In this document: positions 22,427-30,941 of the stretch, one piece after another
How positions within the stretch are numbered: position 1 is the first letter of the stretch
How the letters are laid out: every line of letters begins with the position of its first letter
Assembly: GCA_002335605.1 (NCBI GenBank)
Contig: BEDY01000004.1
Coordinates: 1,116,001 to 1,180,000, forward strand
DNA: 64,000 nt
Direction: 5' to 3'
Origin: Prillingera fragicola
Taxonomy: Eukaryota > Basidiomycota > Tremellomycetes > Trichosporonales > Trichosporonaceae
Program-made: the position numbers and the translations under genes
Notes under the pieces: model-generated
What the model was told of the DNA's origin: nothing
The model's input: only the letters and a program-made list of their open reading frames with translations
Database searches by the model: none

Positions 22427-23974
22427 GATGTTTTCTTCAAGGAATTGTGTGATAACAAGTTCTGTCGTTGACGGTACAAACTGACGAGGAGTGCCAGTAC
22501 ATATATCTGCGTTTTCCTGGTCGGCTGGTCCCCCATAACTGCAAACGCATACGACTCATCCGATGGCATTACCCCGCACACGACGCGTTGCTCACCACAC
22601 GGGCAAGTCCGATACAACAAAGACACTATCTACCCCATTTACACGACAAACTGTGGGGGCTCAACGTCATCCACCACTTTACGACAATTTACCCGCCGCA
22701 TCAGTTCGGCGCCGAATTCCGGTGGATTGGGTTGCCCTATCGCTGGTGAGCGATTCACAGAAGTACAGCCAAGAACTCTGCGTATATGTGACTCAGCTCT
22801 ATCATCTACAGATCGAGCAAAGCTCCGCCGCAGTGGGCACACGATACTTTGTTCGCTTTTCGCGTATGCAGCGTCAGAACGGCGTTTCGCAAGCTGATAG
22901 TCGGCTGTGGGCTGAGGACCCCGGCCTATTGCTGAGCAACAGCGTAACAAGATAGTGGTGTGGTGGGTCATTCTTATGACACAGCGTATACGGAATCAGA
23001 TAGTCGTTAGTTGTTTCTCTGCCTTTGGTTGGCCATCAGGCAAATGGACAAGAGAGATTGCGCAGACAAGAGAGATTTCAACGATGCCAGGTGCTATCCC
23101 TCCACTACTACCTATTAGTGGCGCCACCGCGTGACGATAACATCATCCGCTGATACGTCGTTCTCCAACTACTTTAACGGTATCTTGTTGAAGCCGGGGC
23201 CGGATTGTCTGCTGTTCACGGCGGAGCTGCCCGTTGCCGTAAAAAAGATAAGCGAAGAAGCGAGCCTGTACCCGAGGGCATTGCAGTAGTCTCTGCGGGC
23301 AGAATGTGTATGGTGGGCACCAGCGGCGAAGCCGGCAAAGATGCGACAAACTCGGCTGGCATCTCTGCGGTCTTGAGATCTTGCCCCAGGGTGACATACT
23401 AGGGCTGATACGTTGACTGGGCATTGGGTCCCCGCTGTTTTCGACTGAGGTACTCAGGGAATGTACAGGCGCCTGCCATATGCCCAGGTTCTTTACAATT
23501 TCCGGAACAGTAGCCATTCAGCTGTTGGAAGCCTGGCGCAGGTATCGTTCGCGTGCAGGGTGAGTAACGCCAGATGTGGCCACCTGAATGGACGCTACCC
23601 GGGAGCTCGGCAAGGTGACGACAGCTTGACGATTCTCTGACTTGCGCTATCGAACCTTTCCACGGCAACCTGCCACGCAGGCATACGAGTCCTAACAACA
23701 CCAAACTGCATTCAAGCCCGGTACAAAGCTATACGACAGACTGGTAGGCTGGAGAACGCGGCCCTGGACTGGGTCGGCGTATATTTGCGGAGGGTAATGT
23801 TTACACGACAGGCAGGGCAAATAGCCCACTCTTGTCGTAAACAGATTGGCAGCGCGGGGCAGGCAAGACCCGAGGCTCCACTTCAGGTGATAAGGGTTGC
23901 AGTGGCTTTGCATTTACTCATAAAGAGCCCAGTGGAATGCTGGTTCCCCACCACCATCGACAACAACAACCAGC
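22427..23974. promoter_or_regulatory. 1.5 kb divergent promoter region, amidohydrolase / MFS permease
   Basis: No gene is supported. It must contain both promoters. A TATATA-like stretch on the amidohydrolase side lies at 22501-22506, about 75 bases from its ATG, and CATAAAG on the permease side about 55 bases from its ATG. Two CGG triplets separated by 10 bases in direct orientation lie at 22707-22722, overlapping the palindrome TTCGGCGCCGAA. CGG pairs are frequent by chance in GC-rich DNA, so binding is only a possibility. Confidence 0.45.
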
Positions 23975-25522
23975 ATGTCTTATCGTACGGACACACCAGA
24001 GGAGCTTGAAAAGTCTCAGTCCGTTAGGATCGAGCCTTCCTCAGACTTCCACAACCCAGTGGACGATGCCACCCTTCAAAGGGCGCTACGCAAGGTACAT
24101 TGACACACAGAAGTACTTTTGCTAACGTAACAAGGTTGATTACCGCCTGCTTCCCCCACTAGCCATTCTTTACCTTTTCTCCTACCTTGACCGTGGCTCG
24201 CTCGCCAACGCCTCCATCTTCGGTTTCAAGGATGACATTGGTATCAACACTACCCAGTACAATTTGATCACCACCGTCTTCTTCTTCGTTAGTATACTGG
24301 GTCCGTTACCTCGTCGTTACGCTGACCTGATCTTCAGACATATGGAGGATTCGAAATTCCCGGTGGCATTATTCTGTCCTATGTTCGCCCCTCGCTCTGG
24401 ATCACGGCCATCTGCTTCACTTGGGGAGTCGTCATGACATTGTCGGGTCTTGTTCAAAACTTTGGTGGTGCTATTGCTGCCCGTCTTGCCCTTGGTGTGG
24501 CAGAAGCATCATTCTTCCCCTCAGCTCTGGTGCTGGTCGGCAACTGGTACCCTCGTGCTCAGCTCCAGACTCGAATTTCTGCCTTCTACGTTGTTGGTGT
24601 CTTTTCGGGCGCCTTCTCCGGTCTGCTCGCCTACGGCATCAACTACATGGATGGTGTTGGTGGCCTTGCCTCGTGGCGCTGGATCTTCCTTCTTGAGGGT
24701 ATGGCTACCGTCTTGCTATCGTTCGTCATCTTCTTTACCCTCCCCAACGACCCCACTCGCACCAAGTTTCTTTCAGACGACGAGCGTGAGGCCATCTTGG
24801 CCAACCGTGCGGCCGAGTCCGACGCCGGCCACGCTCACTTTGAGTGGGCCTACCTCCGTCAGGTTATCGGCGACTACAAAGTGTGGATGTGCACCTGGCT
24901 CGCTGGTTCGGTCAACATTGTCGTCTTTGGTTTCTCGTACACCCTGCCTACCATTATCGTGCAGCTCGGTTACACTGCCGCCAACGCTCAGCTCCTGACC
25001 GTCCCCGTCTACTTTTCAGCCTGTCTGTTCACCTTCCTCGCCGGTATCTACTCGGACCGCATGCAGCGTCGCTACCACATGATCTTCGTCGGATTCGCCG
25101 TCGCCCTTGTTGGTCTGATCATGCTCTACACCCTCCCGAAAAACCGTCTCGCTGGTGTCCGCTACTTTGCCTGCATCGTGCTCATGACCGGTATCTACGT
25201 TGCCTTCCCCGGCACCCTTACGTGGAACTCGAACAATGCCGAGACCCGTGGCAAGCGTAACATCTCCATGGCCTTCCAGCTCACCCTTGCCTCGCTCGCC
25301 ACCGCTGCCGGTACCAACTCGTACTTGCCCCGCCAGGCTCCACAGTACCAGATCGGATTCGGCTTTTCAATGGCCATGTGTGTCTCGTCCCTCATCATCT
25401 GTCTCACTCTTGTCCAGCTGATCAAGAGGGAAAACAGGAAGCTGGAGGAGAAGGAGGCTATGGAGGCTCCCACTGCTACCGAGGAGGAGCGCGCTCGCCT
25501 TCGCTTCCGCTACATGTACTAG
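23975..25522 (+). CDS. MFS permease of the anion:cation symporter (allantoate/nicotinate-type) family
   Basis: Three exons: 23975-24094, 24135-24287 and 24338-25522; 485 residues. The architecture is a soluble N-terminus of about 45 residues and 12 predicted membrane segments with a central loop (LPNDPTRTKFLSDDERE). Family hallmarks are YLFSYLDRGSLANA in TM1, GIILSYVRPSLWI, the glycine-rich RLALGVAEASFFPS and WRWIFLLEG. The fold matches the Dal5/Tna1/Vht1 group of proton symporters for small anionic nutrients. A substrate cannot be read from the sequence. Given the divergent beta-ureidopropionase-type enzyme, a ureide or carbamoyl compound is the simplest guess. The two introns are 40 and 50 nt. 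Confidence 0.9.
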
Positions 25523-25738
25523 ACCAAGGGAAGGAATTGTTAGGGACTCGTTCACTTTGGAATATCAAGTATATAAGTATCTATTTGTAGCGTCACACTC
25601 TGTAGACGCATCATTATGAAAATGATGACAACTCACCATTGCTGCTGCTCTTCATCTGCTGGCACACTACAGTCTCTCCTGAAAAGCACTTGTGGCCATC
25701 TGCCTTGCACCGCCAAGAGTGAGGCTCGCACTGGAGGT

Positions 25739-25758
25739 ACCGGTTGACAACAACCGGT
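25739..25758. promoter_or_regulatory. Perfect palindrome ACCGGTTG-acaa-CAACCGGT, a CGG-N10-CCG site
   Basis: Eight-base arms are perfectly complementary around a 4-base spacer. Inverted CGG triplets separated by ten bases are the layout bound by Put3-type Zn2Cys6 dimers. It stands 404 bases upstream of the flavoprotein ATG, and a Zn2Cys6 gene lies 5.6 kb away. It could instead be a hairpin in the permease mRNA 3' end. Which is right is inference. Confidence 0.5.
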
Positions 25759-25790
25759 CTGTCAACACGGTCAAGACACAGAATGCATTC

Positions 25791-25938
25791 AACGATCTTG
25801 CCAAGCAACTCGTCAAAACGATCTTGTTAAGCAACTCTTCTGAAACCGTCTCGCTAAGCACGTTTTCCCCAACAACTTGCTAAGCAAGTCTTCCTTAACG
25901 ATTCTTGCTAAGCAACTCTTCCGAGACGATATTGCTAT
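25791..25938. repeat. Degenerate ~27-bp tandem repeat, five copies
   Basis: Successive units begin AACGATCTTGCCAAGCAACT, AACGATCTTGTTAAGCAACT, ACCGTCTCGCTAAGCACG, ACAACTTGCTAAGCAAGT and AACGATTCTTGCTAAGCAAC; the core is CTTGCTAAGCAACTCTTCC. Units are 26-29 bases and do not keep a reading frame, so the repeat is noncoding. TTGCTAAGCAA is itself nearly palindromic, which suggests a binding site rather than simple slippage. Confidence 0.7.
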
Positions 25939-26089
25939 CTCGGAACGACAGACGGGGGGAGTTATATCGGCCAAGACGGGCACTGCTGATGATTATCCGG
26001 TGGGCATGATTGCCAGGTGTTCATCCTGTCTGTCACCTGACGGGCAGCACAGGTCAATGTGTGGTTGTCGAAACACAGACTCCAGATGA

Positions 26090-26096
26090 TATAAAA
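26090..26096 (+). promoter_or_regulatory. TATA box of the flavoprotein gene
   Basis: TATAAAA lies 66 bases before the flavoprotein ATG, a normal distance for an inducible fungal gene with a short 5' leader. Confidence 0.55.
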
Positions 26097-26161
26097 CATG
26101 GTCGTTCTGGAACTCTCTACTCATCTTCACTGCCTTGATCACTTGTTCACAGTGCTACGAC

Positions 26162-28168
26162 ATGGTCACCGAACTCCCCGCTGGTCTACCGACTCACGCT
26201 ACGTTCCCACCTCCTAGCGACGTGGACGTGCCAGCCACAGCGACCGCCTTTGTGGCCGCCCTCCAAAAGGCTGCAGCTGCCAACAATGGCAAAGCTTACG
26301 CCGATCTCTTCACCGCCGAGGGCTACTGGCGCGACGTCCTTGCTTTCACTCGCGACTTTAGGACGTTTGAGGCCAACCGAATCGCTCAGGCTGCATCGGT
26401 GAGCTGGCGCAGCCAGCATCCTCCACATTCAGGAACCCGAAGCTGACAAGTGACCAGGACATCTTTCCCAAGAATGCTGCCAAGGCCTTTGCCATCTCTG
26501 AGAAGACCGCACCGGTGCTCGAGAGCCCATTTCCAGACGTGGCATGGCTGCGCATTCACTTTGACTTTGAGACGAACCTTGGCAAGTGTTCCGGCATCGC
26601 GCGTTTGGTGTATGACAACGGTGCCTGGAAGGCCTACACCATCTACACGTTGCTCGAGGAAATCAACGGGCACCCGCAGAGTGTTGGCGAGAACCGCCCT
26701 TACGGCAAGCACAATGACAAGGAGCCACATGATGTTCGCCGTGCACGTGAGCTCGAGTTTGTCGATAAGGATCCCGAGGTTCTCATCAGTGCGTGTGCCA
26801 ATCCGGAGCCTTCCTGACGGCTAAGTTGGTGGCGGACACAATGGTCTCGCGACCGCTGCTGTCCTGCGTTCCTTTGGAGTGACTTCTCTCATTGTTGACA
26901 AGTTTGAACGTGTCGGCGACAACTGGCGCAAGCGCTATGCGTAGGTAAAGCTGCTCAGGATAACCACTAACTCCCAGGTCGCTCTCACTGCACGACCCCG
27001 TGCACACCGACCACATGCCCTTCATGAACTACCCGCCCAACTGGCCCGTGTTCATGCAGGCTGGCAAGCTTGCCAACTGGCTCGAGTCATATGCGGATGC
27101 ACACGAGATCAACATCTGGCTGCGCTCGACCGTAGACCCCAAGCGCACCCGCTTCAACGAGGAGACGCAGCAGTGGGAGTTGGTGGTGTTGCGTGACGTC
27201 GACGGTAAACAGATCGAGAGGCCCATCAAGGTTTCCCACATTGTCATGGCTACGGGTATTGGCGGAGGCAAGCCCAAGATGCCTGAACCTTTCCCCGGTC
27301 AGTCTGAATGGACGGGTAAGATTGTCCACTCGAGCCAGCACAAAGGCGGTCTCGACTGGAAGGGCAAGCGTGCACTTGTCGTGGGGGCTTGTACCTCTGG
27401 TCACGACATTTCCGTGGACCTCGTCAACTGTGGTGTCGACACGACAATGCTCCAGCGCTCCCCCACGTTTATCATGAGCATCAGCAACGGCCTGCCGCTG
27501 CTCGACGGTGGCGTCTTCACCGAGGAGGTGCTTGCCAAGCAGAGCGTCGAGACATGCGACCGCATTGCGGACTCTCTTCCCAAGCAAGTGGGCAAACTCT
27601 TCCACCAGCGTGTCGTCAAGCACCTGGCCGAGGCCGATAAGGAGATTCTCGATGGTCTCAAGAAAGCTGGGTTCAAGACCTATCCCGGACCGGAGGGCAC
27701 TGGCTGGCTCTACCGTGCGTACTGTTGTGGCATTTGACCTGACTTCCAGTGGCATACGAGCGCGCGGGTGGCTACTACTTTACCGCCGGCGAAGGCTCAG
27801 GCTCGGACAAGATTGCCAAGGGCGAGATCAAGATCAAGAGTGGCGAGATTGCGTCCTTTGAGCCCAACGGCAAGATCAAGTTTACGGACAGTGAAGAGCA
27901 AAAGTATGACCTCGTCATCTTTGCGACAGGCTACACTGGCTTCCCGGACACTGTACGCGAAACTCTCGGCCCCCAGGCGTCCAGTGACATGGGCAAGATC
28001 TGGGGACTGGACAAGGAGCTAGAGGTTAACGGTGTTGCTCGCGACGCTGGTTTGCCCAACGTGCTGTTCTGTGTCGGCAACTTTATGATGGCGCGCTGGT
28101 TTTCGCGCCGCATCTCGCTTCAGATTATTGGCCAGCGTGAGGGCAAGTGGGGCCAGGTTTGTGAGTGA
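26162..28168 (+). CDS. FMO-type flavin monooxygenase with N-terminal NTF2-like domain
   Basis: Start ATG 26162; introns 26400-26457, 26789-26825, about 26940-26979 and about 27716-27749 preserve frame; about 610 residues. Residues 30-170 resemble the NTF2/SnoaL fold common before fungal FMO modules (ADLFTAEGYWRDVLAFTRDF). The FAD Rossmann motif is built across an intron (VLIIGGGHNGLATAAVLRSF), the NADPH fold reads RALVVGACTSGHDISVDLV, and the late FMO motif is IFATGYTGFPDTV. GKIVHSSQHKGGLDW sits where the FMO/BVMO linker motif lies. The second glycine motif is altered (GACTSG instead of GxGxxG/A). It probably oxidises a small nucleophilic or carbonyl substrate using NADPH and O2; the substrate is unknown. 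The annotated stop follows a GTGAGT. Splicing from 28160 to about 28197 would instead give an end of YQTPSRKSVK and a stop near 28229. Confidence 0.82.
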
Positions 28169-29300
28169 CCAAGGGATGTCATGAACGCAGCTAACAGACC
28201 AGACGCCCAGTAGGAAATCAGTGAAATGATGAAAACGGATCAGAAGGGTCTCTTTGGTACAAATGAATGCAGAACGATTGCAGCGGCACCAGATCGCAGA
28301 GTCTGCCACCTTAGAGTCTGTCACTGTGTCACTGGTGATCGCAACCGAGCTTCCCATGAGCAGCCAAACTCAGTAGCAGTGGCTCAAAGTGTCTGATTAA
28401 GCGTGGGAGTCACCACACACGGGAGTACCTTGAGACTTGGTAAGGTTTGTTGGAGGCACCTGGAGCGACTTGGATCCCAGTAGCTCCCCGGGCCATGGTT
28501 TCACGAGAACCCACTTTGCATCAACGCATGCACCCAAGGGGCAACACTGTGATGGGACGGTCAGCGTTAGATTCCAAAGTCCAGGGCCCCATACTACGCA
28601 GGCAGCGATGACTTAAACGCAGAGTCAAGCCAATGAATCCCAGACAAACACATGGCCATTCCACTCAGGCCACTCAGCCTCCCCAGCAGTGACCCGCTAA
28701 TGTTCTCGGCAATCAATGTTCCTACGGCCCACGGGTTGTGATCGTTGTGATGCTTGGCGGCAGACTGAGTGCCACGGCAGCTCTCTGGCTTGTCGTGAGA
28801 GTTGAGAGCGCCAGCTTTCGGGTACTTGTGTCATTGGAGAGTTGAGAGCGCCAGCTTTCGGTTACTTGTGTCATTCGCCGGCACCAAAGTCACCCGCGAG
28901 AGTCGAGCCCAGGCTGTGCAATGTGCGCGGAGATGTGTGTGTCCGCGACGCGTCCAGTGTTGTGCTCTGCAACAGAGTGCTGCGCCTGCTGCAGCCCCCT
29001 GATGTCTGGAATGTGGCTTTGCCACTGCGCTGCTCGTGTGACGGCGAGCTGTGCTCCAGCTCTGCAACGTCACTGTCTTTCCCAATGTTCCCGGCTGCGT
29101 TGCACCATTATGACTCAGCTATACTATGCTGCATGTAAACACCCTATGAATCTACAGTATATGACGTATTGCTAGATTGGACAATGTGACAGTGGTTTGT
29201 CGTGCGGAGCGCAGCCACGACTAGGTGCCGGGCGCGAGTACAATGATAATGGTTATGATGATGTCGTGGTAATACACACATTTTTGGTGGCTATGCACGT
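28169..29300. other. Intergenic between two convergent genes
   Basis: 1.1 kb between the flavoprotein and the Ecl1-like gene. Apart from the 40-bp tandem duplication listed separately, no structure or coding frame was recognised. Confidence 0.5.
28797..28875. repeat. 40-bp tandem duplication
   Basis: GAGAGTTGAGAGCGCCAGCT...TTACTTGTGTCATT occurs twice with an exact 40-base period (units from 28801 and 28841). Within the 35 shared bases the copies differ at one position (GGGTACT versus GGTTACT). It is noncoding. Confidence 0.85.
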
Positions 29301-30941
29301 CTACCAGCCAGGCTGGGCAAACGGCGGGGCCGGGACAGACAGAGTCGAGTCGCGGACGGAGCCGCGGATCGTCGATGCGTCGTCGTCGTCGCCGCCTCCC
29401 GAGTTGAGAAAGGCGCCAAGGCGCAGTGCAGAGCGGGGTGGTGAGAAGCCACTGCTCTGGGCACTGAAGTCGGGGGCCCGCTCAGTGGGCTCGAAAAGGG
29501 CAGGCGCGAGGTTGTCGTTGCCGGGCTGCTTCTGGGGCCAGAGCAGCTGAGGCTCGGCTTGCTCAAAAGCCTCACGAGTAGGCGTGGCGTGAGGAGAGAC
29601 GGCGGGCGACGAGTTGGGGAATCTCCAGCCGGTCATGGCTGGGTGGTAGGCGTTGGGGGTAAGGTGCTTGCGGCGCACTGGGGTAAGGCCCGGCGAGTCA
29701 TAGCGGTTGCGAGGAGGCGGGGGGAGGGCGGGACCGGCCGCTTGAGGGGTAAAAGAAATGCTCCGGCGAATGTTGAGGTTGGGAGAAGCCGAGCGACGGT
29801 GACGACCCTTGGATGGAGGAAGGGGCGATGCAGTCGCGAGGTACAGCGCAGTGTGCGACTCGGAAAGAGAGACCTGGTGCGCGTACATGCTTGGCGGGCG
29901 AGTGTGCACGAGCGAGTTGCGGCGGTCAGGAGCGTGAGGCGCATCAGGAATGGTGCTCGAGCGATCACGATTACCCATGACCGGCGATGGGGTGCGAGGA
30001 GGACGGTCGGGGGCAGGGACAAAGACTGGCGTGACGGGAGTAGGAACCTTGGACTGCTCGTCCTGAACCTGGAACGACTGCTCCATGTTGATAATCTCGT
30101 CCAGGACCGAGTACATGTCGCCGACAGCGAGGTCACTGGTGGGAGCGGCCGCCTTGAGCTGACGAGCACGGCGAGCTTTCAACGTCTCACGGTTGCTGTT
30201 ACGCTCAACGGCCCGCTCATGCACGCTGTCGAGAACCTCCTCGTGGTCGACTTCCATGTCCTCCATGATGGCATCATCAACAACCACACTGGCAGTGTAT
30301 TGACGAGATGACGCCGAAGAAGTGTTGCGGCTCAGACTCCCACTGGTCGCAAGCGAAAAGATCGAGCTGGCATTGGATGTGTTGCGAGAGTGAGAGCTAA
30401 CGAGATCGGGAACGCAGCCGTGTGACGACAGAGACGAGACCATGGAGAGCGCGCGACTGGAGATTGGCGATGAGCTTCCCTCAGCGCGGCGCCGGCGCCG
30501 CTCTTCGCGAAGCTCTTCACGTCGCTGGTCTGCACGAGCCATGCGGCGGTAGTGCGAGGCATCGTCATAGTCGCTGGCGGAAGAAGGCGCACGCGATGAT
30601 GACAAAGAGTCGGACGCGTATGACAAGCGAGAGCTGATCGCCGAGCCTGGACGCGCGTGCGTGAGGGAAGAGAAGGCATCATTGCGGGCACAGTCTGCGT
30701 CGCGAATCAGTTGCCACTCGCGCTTTGTTATTGTAGTCGCAAGCTTACCGAGTGAACAATACAATCCGCTCTGAGGCTCGGCGTGCTTGCTACAGTAACA
30801 CATGGTGGCGAGGCCGGACCCCGATGCGCGCCCCCAGGGCTGCTCAGGAGTCTGCGGCAGCGGTGGCTGCTGGTCGCACGGCACTGCGCGGATAGTGTTC
30901 TGAGTGAAGCGGTGGTCGTCGATGGGTCCGTAGGTGGACAT
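29301..30941 (-). CDS. Ser/Arg-rich protein with an Ecl1-like Cys motif
   Basis: ATG 30941 (MSTYGPIDDHRF), stop 29303-29301. A GTAAGC...GACGCAG intron at about 30748-30695 lies within an otherwise open frame. Splicing it yields MCYCSKHA followed by GLYCSLDCARNDAFSSL. This YCSxxC-x3-DA pattern is seen in Ecl1-type zinc-binding proteins of fungi (chronological lifespan and nutrient stress). The remaining ~450 residues are low-complexity Ser/Arg/Pro with a basic-acidic helix (RREELREERRRRR) and several RRxS-type phosphorylation-like sites, probably disordered. The frame is also open upstream to 31058, but that extension is hydrophobic and untypical. The Ecl1 link rests on a short motif. The 300 bases upstream are strikingly C/T-rich on the coding strand. 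Confidence 0.62.
   Translation of the reverse strand: MSTYGPIDDHRFTQNTIRAVPCDQQPPLPQTPEQPWGRASGSGLATMCYCSKHAEPQSGLYCSLGKLATTITKREWQLIRDADCARNDAFSSLTHARPGSAISSRLSYASDSLSSSRAPSSASDYDDASHYRRMARADQRREELREERRRRRAEGSSSPISSRALSMVSSLSSHGCVPDLVSSHSRNTSNASSIFSLATSGSLSRNTSSASSRQYTASVVVDDAIMEDMEVDHEEVLDSVHERAVERNSNRETLKARRARQLKAAAPTSDLAVGDMYSVLDEIINMEQSFQVQDEQSKVPTPVTPVFVPAPDRPPRTPSPVMGNRDRSSTIPDAPHAPDRRNSLVHTRPPSMYAHQVSLSESHTALYLATASPLPPSKGRHRRSASPNLNIRRSISFTPQAAGPALPPPPRNRYDSPGLTPVRRKHLTPNAYHPAMTGWRFPNSSPAVSPHATPTREAFEQAEPQLLWPQKQPGNDNLAPALFEPTERAPDFSAQSSGFSPPRSALRLGAFLNSGGGDDDDASTIRGSVRDSTLSVPAPPFAQPGW

Larger units (their letters stand above)
25523..26161. promoter_or_regulatory. Region between permease and flavoprotein, with palindrome, tandem repeat and TATA box
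   Basis: 639 bases containing the permease 3' UTR and the flavoprotein promoter. It carries a perfect 8-bp dyad at 25739-25758, a degenerate repeat at 25791-25938 and TATAAAA at 26090-26096, each listed separately. No coding frame is supported. Confidence 0.6.

Noticed and set aside
22707..22722. CGG-N10-CGG pair in the amidohydrolase/permease promoter as a regulator site
   Set aside because: Kept only as a possibility: CGG pairs at a fixed spacing are common by chance in GC-rich DNA, and the orientation differs from the perfect dyad at 25739-25758.
29559..30311. 250-codon + strand frame inside the Ecl1-like gene
   Set aside because: Antisense to low-complexity Ser/Arg codons; its Arg/Gly-rich translation has no motif.
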